From Escarpia spicata (lineage: Eukaryota; Annelida; Polychaeta; Sabellida; Siboglinidae), in assembly GCA_963995525.1 (NCBI GenBank), contig OZ023206.1, positions 71,187,295 through 71,251,294 of the forward strand: a DNA stretch of 64,000 nt, given 5' to 3'. Positions within the stretch are counted from its first letter, which is position 1. Every line of letters starts with the position of its first letter. The notes below the pieces were generated by a model, which was given only the letters and a program-made list of their open reading frames with translations, ran no database searches and had not been told where the DNA came from. Position numbers and translations under genes: made by a program. Below are positions 25,429 through 36,774 of this stretch, piece by piece.

Positions 25429-26630
25429 CCTGTCCCACTGTCAACAGATTGCAGCAGATTCTCTGAGAAAACTGCTGCCCCCTTTCCACTAAGATGGAGG
25501 CCATCTCTCATGTACATATCTTCCCTCCCAACAAAGTATCCCCATAAATCTGTGAATCCCACCCCCTCTTCTTCACACATCTGCTCAGCTAGTGCATTGA
25601 TCGCCATCCTCTTGCAGTTTCTATACGTTGCCCCCCTTCCTCCCATTACTGGCAAAATTCCTGACAAAATAACCTGTTCGACTCTCGTCTTCTTTAGCTT
25701 CCTCACTAACTGTCTATACTTCTGTACTATCGCAGTTGTTCCCTCCCTGTCTGCGTTATTTGTTCCTACATGTACCAGTATAGACCCCCCCTTGCCATGT
25801 CCCAATACCTTCTCTACCCTGTCAGTTACATGTTCAATCCTAGCCCCCGGTAAACAAACAACGATGTCCTTCCCCTCGCTCAGTGTCTTGTCCGTCTTTC
25901 TCATAATGGAGTCACCCATAAACACCCTCTCTTTCCTCATTGCCCCCTCAATCACTGCCTTAGAATAGCTCCTTCTTCGGTTTGCATCTGTCTGTTTGTT
26001 GTCTTTCCCCCCTGCCGTCTTCTCTCCTGTCACATTCTCTTCCGATCCATTCTTTCCTGTCGCTTTTTCTCTTGTCACCTTTCCTCCTGTCAGCGTCCCT
26101 TTTATCGACTTCTCTTCTATCACATTTGCTCTCACTTCCCTTCGTCCCTTCTTCTTTCGTCCCGTTTCATTTTCCTCTCTCCTCTCCCGTTCCATCTTCC
26201 CTCCCTCCTTCTCTACAGTCACTTTCTTCCCTGTCACCTTCACGCTTGTCACGTTTTCTGTTGTCGATTTTCCAATTTCTTCCCCTCCAATCACCTTCTC
26301 TCCTCTCAATCTCCTTTCCTCAGTTTTCTTGCCACTGCTATTCTCCTTCAGTCTTGCAGTATCCTCAACTCTCTCCCTGTCGTCTCTCTCCATTCGACCT
26401 GCCTCCTTGCTAATTCCCATCTCCATTCCCTTCACAATATCTGTCAACCTAACTATCTCCTTCTGCAAACACTCCACCTTCCAACATCCAATGCACTGAA
26501 AGGTGAATCCTTCCTCCATGGTTTCTGCCCATGACTTTCCACACCCGGACGATGCAAAATCTACCCAGCTGTAGCAGTGATCGCACACCAAGTGTCGCTT
26601 TGCCTTGACTTTCCGCTTGCAAGGCGCCAT
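25410..26630 (-). CDS. LINE ORF1 protein: zinc finger plus SGNH esterase
   Basis: 406 codons, intact, starting ATG at 26630. Residues 16-54 form a Cys/His-rich finger (C16, C19, C30, C46, C49, C54) like the PHD-type fingers of CR1-group ORF1 proteins. Residues about 75-220 are highly charged with repeated TGxKVT/EKxTG units, probably disordered or coiled. Residues 235-395 form an SGNH hydrolase: GDS at 239-241 (nucleophile Ser), HVGTNN at 287-292 and DGLHL at 376-380 (Asp/His). ORF1 proteins of this kind bind element RNA, and the esterase may act on membranes or lipids, though its role in transposition is unsettled. It overlaps the start of ORF2 by 19 bases in another frame. The long + strand ORFs over 25.4-26.5 kb are shadows. 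Confidence 0.9.
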   Translation of the reverse strand: MAPCKRKVKAKRHLVCDHCYSWVDFASSGCGKSWAETMEEGFTFQCIGCWKVECLQKEIVRLTDIVKGMEMGISKEAGRMERDDRERVEDTARLKENSSGKKTEERRLRGEKVIGGEEIGKSTTENVTSVKVTGKKVTVEKEGGKMERERREENETGRKKKGRREVRANVIEEKSIKGTLTGGKVTREKATGKNGSEENVTGEKTAGGKDNKQTDANRRRSYSKAVIEGAMRKERVFMGDSIMRKTDKTLSEGKDIVVCLPGARIEHVTDRVEKVLGHGKGGSILVHVGTNNADREGTTAIVQKYRQLVRKLKKTRVEQVILSGILPVMGGRGATYRNCKRMAINALAEQMCEEEGVGFTDLWGYFVGREDMYMRDGLHLSGKGAAVFSENLLQSVDSGTGCIYLN

Positions 26631-27224
26631 ATCCCGATCAGAATTTATTTAATAACTTAACTAACTTAGTCTTTATAAAGACTGTTTCCTGTGTACTACA
26701 GCACACTTTAGGTTACAAATTTCAATTACACAGCCGACTATTTATCCTAATACGAACGCTAACATCACCGGTAGTGACCTAATTTAAATACAATCAATTA
26801 CGTTATGTTAGGCTGCTTTATTTATTTAGGTTACGCCGCCCGACTATCGCCCTTGCTTAATTTTAACAACAATGCTACCTAACCAAAATATATAGCAAGT
26901 ACTGGCTTACACAGATATTATCTTGTGTAAGTAGTTTGATGGTTGTTACTTTATCTCCTATATATTCTATATTCTAAGTTATCGAAGGCTAAGCCGCCTA
27001 ACTGAGTTACCCTATTATCACTCACTATACTAAGGTGTTCTAAAATACTTTAACTAACTAACTTTAAGCACAAATGCTACTCAATATATGTTTATTGCAA
27101 CTTTATGAATGATATTAAGGCAAAAATAATACTTATCAATCAGTAATTCCACTTGTTTATCCACTTTTTACACCACCAATTTCTACGATCAATCTCCGCC
27201 AAATATAGCCTCGAACCAAAAATG

Positions 27225-27905
27225 TGACACAATCTAGAACATCTCCCGATTTCCGAATTAGAATACAAATCTCCCGATTTCATTCAAAAACTTTTGCTCA
27301 TTAAATCTATTGTTATTTTAGGTTTTTTTCTCAAACTTTTAGGGAATTTTGGAACCAAGGAAGTTGGCATATAGTTATTGAAATCGCTTTTACTGCCTGA
27401 TTTAAAAAGTGGTATGACCTTGACAACTTTCATCTTTTCAGGAAACGTTCCAGTTTTAAAAAGATAAGTGACATATATGTGTATGTGTTACTGGTTTTAC
27501 GATAGACGCAATTACACTTTTAACAAGTCTGAAATCGATGTCATCACAGTCAGAAGATGTTTTGCTTTTACAACTGCCTACAACATGTATAACTTCACTT
27601 TCATCAACTGGTGACAGGAACTTACTTTTCATATTTCGAGAAGTTAAATAATCATGTATACACGCTTTAGGCGGCACATTTATGTTTTTCGCTAAACCAG
27701 GTCCAATGGTTGTAAAAAATATTGAAAATGTTAGCTATCTCTATTTTGTTTTCAACTTTGTTTCCTTCTACAACGAAATGGTTAAGGTAGTTGGATTGTT
27801 GTAGTTCGTTCCCGTTACAGTTCTCGGAATTTTCAATATTTCTGTAATATTATTATGGTGTTCATCTAATAATTTACTATAGTATACCTTTTTTGATGAT
27901 CTCAA
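27225..27905 (-). mobile_element. older L2-like LINE, remnant (upstream half)
   Basis: On -, the sequence reads FFTTIGPGLAKNI, then FLSPVDESEV, KSKTSSDCDDIDFRLVKSVI, KTGTFPEKMKVVKVIPLFK and NNYMPTSLVPKF. These are the linker and first reverse-transcriptase motifs of L2/jockey-type LINEs ('FT.IGP.LA', 'NNYRP.SLLP.FSKI.EK'). Frames are broken. Together with 22130-22431 it forms one element interrupted by the CR1-like insertion. Confidence 0.8.
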
Positions 27906-28329
27906 AATTGAGGTAAGTTTATTTGTGTATATTTGATATCGGGTTTCCGTTGCAACTGTTCTATATGACAGTTCATACGTTTTTTTTTCTCAACTGCCGA
28001 TACATCCTTTCGATTTTGACTTGTCTTTGTGAATGGTACGGACAGCTCATGATGACTTTAGCTTGCAGTCTTTTCACCAGTGTCTTTACCGCAACACGTA
28101 TGCTACAAATATAGTTTAGCCATTTAGTCTGATTCTACAGCCCACACACGTACCGATTATGTGTAGTAAACATTAATGGATTTTTAGTTGCCAGTTAGCG
28201 GGGATGTGTACACAATTAAGTGAACTTAGCATGTAAAATTTCAGGGGCACATTTGCAATATCCGACATTATGACGTAATCCCCAGCACTAAAGGGTATCT
28301 TTAAAATAACAAACGACCACATCAAAACG
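27906..28329. other. non-coding stretch
   Basis: No gene is recognised; it leads into the eroded minisatellite. Confidence 0.4.
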
Positions 28330-29009
28330 AATAAATTTGAGGGTGATTTTAGAGGACCCTCTTGTTAAATTTTAGATGACCCTTAATGTTTTGATGGCCC
28401 CTTAAATTTTTCTTTTGGTATAACTCTTTAAATCTATATTTTTGATAACCATTTAATTTTATTACCCTTAACGTTTTCATGTGATTCACTAATTACCCTA
28501 TTAAATTATCCTTACACTTTTCAGCATGATTACTTAATGTATTTATAAAATTCGTTTAATTTATTTGAGATGATCCCGTAGATTGTTTGACTAATTTGTT
28601 TTAATGACCCATTAAGTTTGTGTTTTGCTATGAATCCATACCAGTTTAGATTTCCCTTAATTATATGAAGTGACCGCTTCATTTCATGACGTGACACCTT
28701 TTTTACTTGATACGATCAGCTAGATATTTGTTCTGGTCCCTGCTTTTTTAATTATCCTTTGCCCGGTTTGAGAAGAGAACATTATTTTACTAAATGATCC
28801 CATAATCTAATGTGATGATAAGCTGGTTTATTTGTAATGAATAGTTATACTTTTTAATATGATTCCTTAACTTTGTTAAGAAGAACCTTTAATTTAATAG
28901 CGATTTGAGGAGACTCTAGGTAGTTCATTATTAAAGTACCTCTTAATGACCCCTTTTAAAAATTATTCATTAAATTGTGTTTGATAATATCCCTTAATTT
29001 TACCTTACC

Positions 29010-29290
29010 TATCCTCTTCTCGCCTTGAGGCCCATGACGCTGCTGTGTTACTCCACCATATCGCTCTGTCAAAGGCTAAGTGTCTCGCTTTGCTCCAAGT
29101 TTTTTCGTTCTTTTTCCACTGTTTTTCTCCACGTTATTTTTGGCTGACCAACTTGTCTTGTTCCTTCCGACTTCCACGTCAGTGCTGTCAGGCAGTGGTT
29201 GTGGTCCTTCTTTCTCAGCACATGCCCGATCTAATTCCACCTTCTTCTCTGTGCTTCTGGGCTGATCTTCTCTTCTGTTGTTATGTTCTC
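29010..29290 (-). mobile_element. LINE 3' end fragment (ORF C-terminus)
   Basis: The - strand reads RRWNWIGHVLRKKDHN, then TALTWKSEGTRQVGQPK and TWRKTVEKE. This matches the conserved C-terminal tail 'W.WIGHVLR...ALRW.P.GKRKRGRPK.TWRRTVE.E' of a common animal LINE ORF2. A related fragment with the matching + strand sequence is at 39546. The CCTTACC at its low-coordinate side fits a short 3' tail. Confidence 0.75.
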
Positions 29291-30117
29291 AATGTCTTTG
29301 TTCGAAATTACTATTGGCTATCTGATTTTAGAAATTCTTATGAGACAGATGAATTTGAAAATGTCAAGTGTTTTGTTGTCGCTTTTGTTTACTTTCCATG
29401 TTTAATTAAATTTAATTAACTATAATATTTATTTCGAAAAGACTACTTGGTTTTGATAACCCCGCAATGTGTTGATGTGATCAGTTAGTTCAGTATTAAA
29501 GGACCTCTTAATGACTCCTTTTATAATTATTCTTTAAATTGTGTTTATTTGATCCCTTAATTTTAGTCATATTTTAAAACACTTAGGTTCCCGTTATCAT
29601 TTAGACGGACCTATTAGTTGTTTGAGATTACCCTTTATTTCATGTTTTATGACATTACCCCTTAAGTGTACCAGCTGAACCGTATTTTATTATTTTGATA
29701 TTACCGTTTAGTTTCCAATAATCGTATACTATCACACATTAACATTGCATTTTGAGATTTCCCCAAGTTGTTTGAGATGACCCTTTAATTTAACCAAATA
29801 ATGATCAGGTATGTCAACTGCAAATAAGCTTTAATGTTCCTTGATTGTATTAAAATAATCACATAATTTAGTGTAGAGTACTCCTTTCATTTGTTGAAGT
29901 GACCCATTTTAATGACCACCCATCATCTTAGCCACACTGTCTCATTCGGTCCTGTTGTTTGTCGACACGTAGCTACTGCGGTACCTGGGAGGTCATGTGA
30001 CCGGGGTTCCATGTGTTCTCCCAGAAAACAGGCGGCTGACTCGTTCTGAGAATCCCTCTTAAGTATACGTCAGCGAACGTCGACTGGATGCCAGCACGGC
30101 TAGCGGCTACAAGGGTG

Positions 30118-30500
30118 AACAGGAGGATGTCGATGACGAGGAGGAGGAGGAGGAGGTTAAGGATGTCATGTTGTTGTCCTCGTCATCGTAATGATTTACC
30201 ACGATCATCGTCATCATCTTCGTCATCCTCATCATAATAATAATCATCATCGTCGTCGTCATCAAAGTCATTTTAATCATCTTCATCACTAAGATGACGC
30301 CTTCATTGTGTTCATCATGCTTCTAATAATCACCATATTCATTTAGCATCCTTATTATCACTGTCTTCATCATCATTACTAATATCATCATCATCGATCA
30401 TCACCAACGACAACACCGTCACCATAATCATCATCATCATAACCACCATCATCATCATCATAACCACTATCACCATCATCATAGCCACACCATCAACGAT
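30118..30500 (+). repeat. ATC/GAG trinucleotide-rich tract
   Basis: (GAG)n at about 30138-30155, then ATC/CGT-rich triplets, then CATCATCATC runs at 30370-30490. Another ATC-rich stretch is at 30770-30868. Short ORFs of Met/Ile/Thr or Ser runs here are triplet artefacts. Confidence 0.85.
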
Positions 30501-30870
30501 ATAACCCCTTACTTTTGGTCACATTTTAAAATATTTGGTTTCCCGTTATCTTATAGGTGAACACTGCAGTTGATTGAGATTACTCTTAACTTCATGATTT
30601 GCGATTACCCATTAACTGTTTCTGCTGATCCTTATTGTATTATTTTAATATTACCATTTTGTTTCTGATAATGTCGTAGTATCACTCATTATTAACATTG
30701 CATTTTTATATTTCCTCTAAGGTGTTCGATATGACCCCTTAATTGGCTAGCAATTACGAGTATGACGAGGATGTCATCATCATAATCATTTATCATCCTC
30801 ATTAACGCCGTCTTCATCATCATTACTAACATCATCATCATAATCTCAATCATAATCATCTTCATCTTTT

Positions 30871-31266
30871 TTATTACATTACAGGTCGATTATTACATTA
30901 CTGGTCGTTGTTATTACATTACTGGGTGGTTGTTACATTACTGGTCGTTGTTATTACATTACTGGGTGATTGTTACATTACTGGTCGTTGTTATTACATT
31001 ACTGGGTGACTGTTACATTACTGGTCGTTGTTATTACATTACTGGGTGACTGTTACATTACTGGTCGTTGTTATAACATTACTGGGTGATTGTTACATTA
31101 CTGGTCGTTGTTATTACATTACTGGGTGATTGTTACATTACTGGTCGTTGTTATTACATTACTGGGTGATTGTTACATTACTGGTCGTTGTTATTACATT
31201 ACTGGGTGATTGTTACATTACTGGTCGTTGTTATTACATTACTGGGTGATTGTTACATTACTGGTT
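30871..31266 (+). repeat. 40 bp tandem repeat, about 10 copies
   Basis: The unit is two related half-units: TGGTCGTTGTTATTACATTAC (21 bp) and TGGGTGATTGTTACATTAC (19 bp). Units are nearly identical, with T/C and T/A changes. Confidence 0.95.
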
Positions 31267-31314
31267 GTAGCACACGAGCGTCTGTGTCCGATTTTGGTGC
31301 GTCAATTGCGAGCA

Positions 31315-31405
31315 TTGTGACCTGTTGCCTTGCAAAAACTCCGTCAAGCCATCAAAAATGGATGCCGAACACACGATGTGTTCATGCATTCCGTCGTATA
31401 TTTTG
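31315..31405 (-). repeat. dispersed repeat, inverted relative to 56222-56312
   Basis: Read on -, it matches 56222 onward: TATACGACGGAATGCA, GTGTTCGGCATCCATTTTTG, GGAGTTTTTG and AGGCAACA. Partial copies are at 31583-31640 (+) and 56401-56480 (+). Confidence 0.75.
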
Positions 31406-31582
31406 TTGAAATACTAACCACAAAAATGTTTCTTTATGACAAAAAGATAAGGCAAAGTTATTAAAGAACAGGTAAAAAAATATGAACTTTGCCTTAGGTT
31501 TTTTATTATAAAGAAAAACGCCAGGCCAGACTTTCTACAAACTCTACTACAAAAAGTGAGGACATGGTCCATTTAAGTATGG

Positions 31583-31640
31583 TTTAATGGACGTTTTGCT
31601 AGGCAACGGTTCACATGGTCGATAGGTCAATTAATTGGTG
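31583..31640 (+). repeat. partial copy of the 56.2 kb dispersed repeat
   Basis: TTTTGCTAGGCAAC followed by GATAGGTCAATTAATTGGTG, matching 56287-56328. Confidence 0.6.
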
Positions 31641-34600
31641 CCAGTCGCATTAGTCTTGATTATCCGGACTCCGTTATGGATTGCAAACGATAAGATCGCA
31701 GGTTCGTGTCCCTTTTTATTAATATTCGACTGTTCCGAACCTTATAATTTGTGGGTACCTTTTATTTTTCGTAAAACTATTGTAAACGTTATTGCATTAT
31801 CTAAAACGCTTACAATATCGCCGTAATTATATTTCAGCTGTAGGCCTACACGTAAATACAGTTACAACCGCAAATGAAGTGATCCCATCTGACCATAACA
31901 GTCGATATAAGATATGGATACTTGTCGCCTATAGTAATTCACTCTGTAATAGGGTCAATAAACTATTTATTATTATTAAGTTGGTTCATATGTTTAGAGC
32001 TTACTTTAGTTTATGTGTGAATGAATGTGTAGATTGCATTGTAGGTATTCTTAACCGATCTGTCGTCACAAACTACCTCGTCTGATATCTTTGATTCCGT
32101 GCCTGCTCGCACGCTCTTGACCAAAGATAAAGGGCGTGGGATTCGAAGCCGATACAGGGTCAGTTAAGCGAGACTATAATCGCACCATATCGTAGCTTTG
32201 GAACAGGTCAACATTCTAAAATGCAATCCAAGCCGAAAGTCGGTCCCGCTAATTAGTCTCGCGAGAGTGTTAACACGAGCCATCTGTATCCGAGTGTGTC
32301 GCATGCATGACCCGATCTATAACAGCTCCGAATACGGCAGCATCTGGAGATTCCGCCGATACAGTGCGGATCATTTGCCCTCCACACAATTTCCATCGGC
32401 GTCAATCAGCAGCCATTTATAACAACGACTGATCATGTCGGTGGCTGGCAGATGCCCTTTGGAGCGCGGTCAATGTAGTATCAGTATGGGTGAGAGATGT
32501 CATTACGCACAATGGTGCAGGTGTGCGCAGAACACACCTGACGTATTGCTGACGTAGTTGTTGATTTGACTGATGACTAGTTTTGTACATTGCTTCCAGG
32601 AGACGTTGAAATGGGGTTGATGTAAACAGCTATGCCGGGAACAACGTGGTGCGTTCTGTGCAACGAGCATAGATAATACTACTTAGTTAGATGCATGTTT
32701 TGAAATACATCATACATGAGCTACAGTGAGTGACGTGGCATAACCGTATCCATTACGAGTAGAAATCAAAGTGTTCCCAATACGTACAGAACTATCGTGC
32801 TACATGTTCATAGACTATTCTAAATATAGTACGAAACATGTTGCCGTCATAAATTGTCCTTTATCTCTCGTTTTTTAGTAATAGTAAACCTATGTCGCCG
32901 TTCAATATTTTCGCGGACAGTTTGTAAACACCCCTAAGATACGTTCACCCCGCGTGTAATGTTTGTAAACGTAAACATGATATTCGCCCCCGAAACATTC
33001 AAATCAAACACATGACGGTCTATATATTTCATTATACTTCATTAAAGCGAGGTTGTCTGTTTTCGTTCTCGGAATCAGCCTGGGGTGGTAATTATTAGCA
33101 GGAAGTACACTGACTCAGTTGCACTGCGCCCAACACGTGGTTTGGTGCGTGGGAACGAGGAACTTGAAAGGTATTTGTTGGTAGTGACACGTGCCTCTGT
33201 AATACGTGCCAATTAATTTCAGGCAAAAGCAATATTTAAAGTGGGGGGGGGGTGACTGAGCCAACAATATTTCATAATTTTTTAGATGTTTTTGACGAGT
33301 GTCACCCGAGTTGCGGAGAAAATCTTAAAACAGCACCGCGAAAAATATACAACAGCACCCCCGTCGTCTTCCGATGTCATGTCATACCAGATGACGGCTC
33401 TGGTTCACCCCTGCCCGAATATTCACCACGTTCCGTCGCCAGTGCATTATGCTTACAATATGAACATTCGTGAGCGTAACTTTCAAATCGCGAACACTAC
33501 TTCGGGCTAATGAAAATATTAATATTAATAACTATATGCCCTATATATAAAGATATGTTGATGAATGACGGACGGACATCGTAAATATGTTTGAATACGT
33601 ATAGTTTGAAGTGAAGTTTCGGAGACTAAGACAGTGTCTAACATTGTTGTGTACTCTGTGATGGCAAATTTATATCACATCACTAAACTAAATCAGCTTT
33701 AAAGGTATTCATATTTTTGAGTTAAAGTGCGAATTTTCACCACATGAATTTCCATTTGAGGACAAATAAAGGTTATTGTATTGATTTTGTATTTGTAATC
33801 GAGCTAGCTATGTTTGCTGGTAAAGGTTAACGCTTTCTTCGTAGGCGGTCTCTACCTCAAGCATCAAACCTTTTCTAAGACCCCTAGAATAGGACGTGAG
33901 CCTGTACATTTTCTAAATACCCCATACATGTCAAGATCCTCACATTTATCTGATAAATGCATAGTTCGGAACGTAAACGTAATACGCGCGTAATACGCAA
34001 AACGTCAATGACGGCCCGTCCGTCACAGACTTGGCAATATGGAGTAGACGCTGACACAATACTGCTTATGTTTCCCCTACGCCAATTGCATAACAATGCG
34101 ATTACTAGTTGACAATTCTACGCTACAACGATTAGAGCCTGTCGATGGACGTGAACGTCACATTCTTCCTGACCGTCGTCCTTTTAAACAGACAACAAGT
34201 GTATGCGAACGCGTTATGGTGTTTATGTAACGTTGTTATGTCTTTTCTAACATTTAGTAAATATTATTATCGCGACTGGCATGTACCAAGGCATCCCGTC
34301 AGGTGACGGGCATTTTTACTAGTACCTATAACATGAGTTTACGATCAATGCGATCAATACGGCCATACTTAGTACGTTTCAAGTAATACCTATGATGCCA
34401 GTGGGCGGTGGCTCTCAGTCGATCCCATCGCGGCTTGCCGAGTGACTAACTACCGCGAGAGAGCGCGGTATTGATCGAAGCCCTGCCGGGAGGCGTTGCC
34501 TGATACATGATGGATCCCGGAACTGTCCCGCCTGGTCACGTCACCGACTGTGACGCTAATTACGTGCGAACCCGCGTCAGCGCGTGACGCACTTGCGACA

Positions 34601-34794
34601 TTTCGAGAGTGCGACATTTACAAAGAATAATGGTCGCTCGAAACTCGGTCGGCGAAACAAAACAAACGATGGCTCCTGTCCCACCGTGATGACAGCTTGC
34701 GTATCCGTTTTCAGGTGTAGCGCAGGTAAATAATTATTGATGATCGCACTCGGCGTCAATTGTCACCTGTCTCAGGCCGGTGCTGGTTGACAAA
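31641..34794. other. 3.1 kb without recognised gene
   Basis: I see only short ORFs with no recognisable motifs, a G run at 33242-33251 and a GTAAACATG..TTCGCCCCCGAAACATT block near 32970 that recurs in part at 46551-46612. Confidence 0.4.
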
Positions 34795-34799
34795 AACAG

Positions 34800-34905
34800 G
34801 TGCAGGTCTACGGAAATAAAAGTGAACACTGGAACTTGCTATTGCGGACACCTTTGTCCCAGGTGTAGGCCTATGTGTCCGGATTAGCTACTGCGGATAA
34901 CAAAA
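34800..34905. mobile_element. pogo/Tigger-like end fragment
   Basis: 'gaacttgctattgCGGACACC' followed by 'gtgtCCGGATTAGCTACTGCGGA' is the hallmark pattern of pogo/Tigger-type ends. Only one end is visible. Confidence 0.5.
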
Positions 34906-35481
34906 TCGTGCATATAACGCGGGATATGAGCGTTTGAAAATTTTATTGCCTGAAATTATGCCAAGAGCCGACGTTTCCCGTTAATTTGATTGCTTGAAAA
35001 GATGCCCAGAATCCGACGTTTCCAGTTAATCGAGGTTAAGATTAATGAGATTCATCTATCTACAAACAATGATTATTATGTACGTCCACAGTGACATCGC
35101 TTGATCTAGCACACGTAACCAACCGCAATCTTTCGACGCGCTGATACGTTCTGTTTTCAGGTACTGACTGTCATTTCTCGGCAGACGAGTGGTCAAAATT
35201 AAGTAAACTATTAATACATGTAAGGGAGAAGTTAAAGCTTTCTTTTAAATCATGCCAAGCAGAATAGCTTATGATATAGGGTCAGCCCTTAGGCCTGGGG
35301 GTGAAATGGTCAACGAGTTTGCCTCAGCCCTTCCCGCTGAGGCAAGAGTTTCGCTTGGTGGATCTATATAATTCCGTTAGGACGGAAGTAACTTAGTTCT
35401 GCTTAAATAAAAACTAATTAATTAGGACTCTGGCGACAATATAGAACGGCACCGCGAAAAATCTCCCATAATGCCCTCCGA
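34906..35481. other. non-coding stretch
   Basis: It holds a local duplication: 34945-34976 resembles 34993-35025 ('CTGAAATTATGCCAAGAGCC' versus 'TTGAAAAGATGCCCAGAATCC', each followed by GACGTTTCC). Nothing else is seen. Confidence 0.45.
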
Positions 35482-35603
35482 AATCTCCAACACTACCACA
35501 CCCCCCTCTCAGCACTGCGAAATCTCCAACACTACCACTCCCCCCTCTCAGCACTGCGAAATCTCCAACACTACCACACTCCCCTCTCAGCACTGCGAAA
35601 TCT
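35482..35603 (+). repeat. 39 bp tandem repeat, 3 copies
   Basis: The unit runs AATCTCCAACACTACCACAC then CCCCTCTCAGCACTGCGA, three times with single-base changes. Confidence 0.9.
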
Positions 35604-35874
35604 AAAAAAACGCACACGTACAAATCAAACACGCTATATATATATATATATATTATACATAACTATTTTACTGGATTTGAGGCAGCTGGTTGATACAATC
35701 AAATAGAAAAAAGAGCCCCACAGGAAATTACTAGAACGGAGCGGATGAAACGCTTTCATCTCCACAGACAAGCGATAGTTAGTCGTGTCTCGGTTTTTAT
35801 TTCACGGTGATGTCGACAGACATTGATTTTGCCCGGTGTTTACCTGCGCGGTTGGTCCTAGTGCCACGTAAACT

Positions 35875-36156
35875 TTGCCACCCTCAAGTATCACACATAT
35901 GCAGCAGATGCGTATTTCGCTATTTCGAAAGGGTATGAATCTGAGACACGAGTCTAGACACTGCGAAGACTACTTTGTCTCGCTCAAATCCAGATTTGAG
36001 TTTTGCTTAAACGTCACAAAAGTGCCTGTTGGACTGACAGTCGCTGATTGGCTACTGCTTCAAGCATCGCACCTCAATGTCGTACGATTGGGACCAGTTC
36101 CAATGTTCGGGTCTACGTTTACGCTGCTATTCGGTCTCGCCAAGGTGTTTACATGA
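35875..36156 (+). CDS. hypothetical ORF in left arm of the foldback element
   Basis: 93 codons. It matches the - strand ORF in the other arm up to FGLAK, with differences such as R/S and L/P, then ends early because of the 12-base insertion. I do not recognise the product. Its openness may only reflect duplication of one sequence. It may not be expressed. Confidence 0.2.
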   Translation: MPPSSITHMQQMRISLFRKGMNLRHESRHCEDYFVSLKSRFEFCLNVTKVPVGLTVADWLLLQASHLNVVRLGPVPMFGSTFTLLFGLAKVFT

Positions 36157-36246
36157 GAGATTTTTTTCCTTTGAGAACACCATAAACAACCCTGCATGTT
36201 TTGATCGGGATATCTGGACGTATCGAACATATTTTACTACTGGCTA

Positions 36247-36278
<32 letters not shown>

Positions 36279-36369
36279 TTATTTATATATATATATATAT
36301 ATATACTAGTATGAATCTGAGCCACGAGTCTAGACACGGCGAAGTACTCCTTTTTCTCGCGCAAATCCC

Positions 36370-36411
<42 letters not shown>

Positions 36412-36774
36412 CTAGCCAGTAGTAAAATATGTTCGATACGTCCAGATATCCCGATTAAAACATGCAGGGTTTTTTATGGTGTTCTCAAAGGACAAAAATC
36501 GCTCCTTGGCGAGACCGAATAGCAGCGTAAACGTAGACCCGAACATTGGAACTGGTCCCAATCGTACGACATTGGGGTGCGATGCTTGAAGCAGTAGCCA
36601 ATCAGCGACTGTCAGTCCAACAGGCACTTTTGTGACGTTTAAGCAAAACTCAAATCTGGATTTGAGCGAGACAAAGTAGTCTTCGCAGTGTCTAGACTCG
36701 TGGCTCAGATTCATACCCTTTCGAAATAGCGAAATACGCATCTGCTGCATATGTGTGATACTTGAGGGTGGCAA
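36412..36774 (-). CDS. hypothetical ORF in right arm of the foldback element
   Basis: 120 codons beginning MPPSSITHMQQ, with a Leu-rich segment VADWLLLQAS and ending TYFTTG. No family is recognised. A second open frame upstream on the same strand (37129-36839, 96 codons, containing KRAPQEITRTERMKRFHLHR) runs into the arm from outside. In the left arm the matching frame carries a stop. Possible remnants of a transposon gene. Confidence 0.25.
   Translation of the reverse strand: MPPSSITHMQQMRISLFRKGMNLSHESRHCEDYFVSLKSRFEFCLNVTKVPVGLTVADWLLLQASHPNVVRLGPVPMFGSTFTLLFGLAKERFLSFENTIKNPACFNRDIWTYRTYFTTG

Larger units (their letters stand above)
22432..27224 (-). mobile_element. near full-length CR1-like LINE with ORF1 and broken ORF2
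   Basis: About 4.8 kb non-LTR retrotransposon on the - strand. ORF1 lies at 26630-25410 and ORF2 from 25428 to about 22532, overlapping ORF1 by 19 bases. The 3' end is a short tandem tail (copies of AATCTTGTTA read on -), as CR1 elements have. A second, 5'-truncated copy at 46616-47184 has the same 3' end. The flanks share TGACACAA at 22424-22431 and 27225-27232, a candidate 8 bp target duplication. About 590 bp upstream of ORF1 would be 5' UTR; I see no coding in it. Exact 5' boundary is inferred from the duplication. Confidence 0.85.
28330..30760 (+). repeat. eroded minisatellite region with block duplications
   Basis: Variants of 'gatgacccctTTAATTTgtttga' recur about every 20-35 bases across 28330-29000, 29440-29930 and 30500-30752. 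Two larger blocks are also duplicated: 28922-28998 resembles 29483-29562, and 29567-29790 resembles 30517-30752. The region is broken by a LINE 3' fragment (29010-29290) and by trinucleotide tracts. Identity between units is low, so the array is old. Confidence 0.65.

Noticed and set aside
25982..26499. Ser/Pro/Leu-rich + strand ORFs
   Set aside because: Shadows of the charged linker of LINE ORF1 on the other strand.
31650..31715. tRNA-like stretch with GGTTCGTGTCC
   Set aside because: Only a B-box-like piece; no A box or cloverleaf could be made.
32125..32175. GGGATTCGAAGCCGATACAGG as a tRNA or SINE B box
   Set aside because: No matching A box upstream and no SINE body around it.
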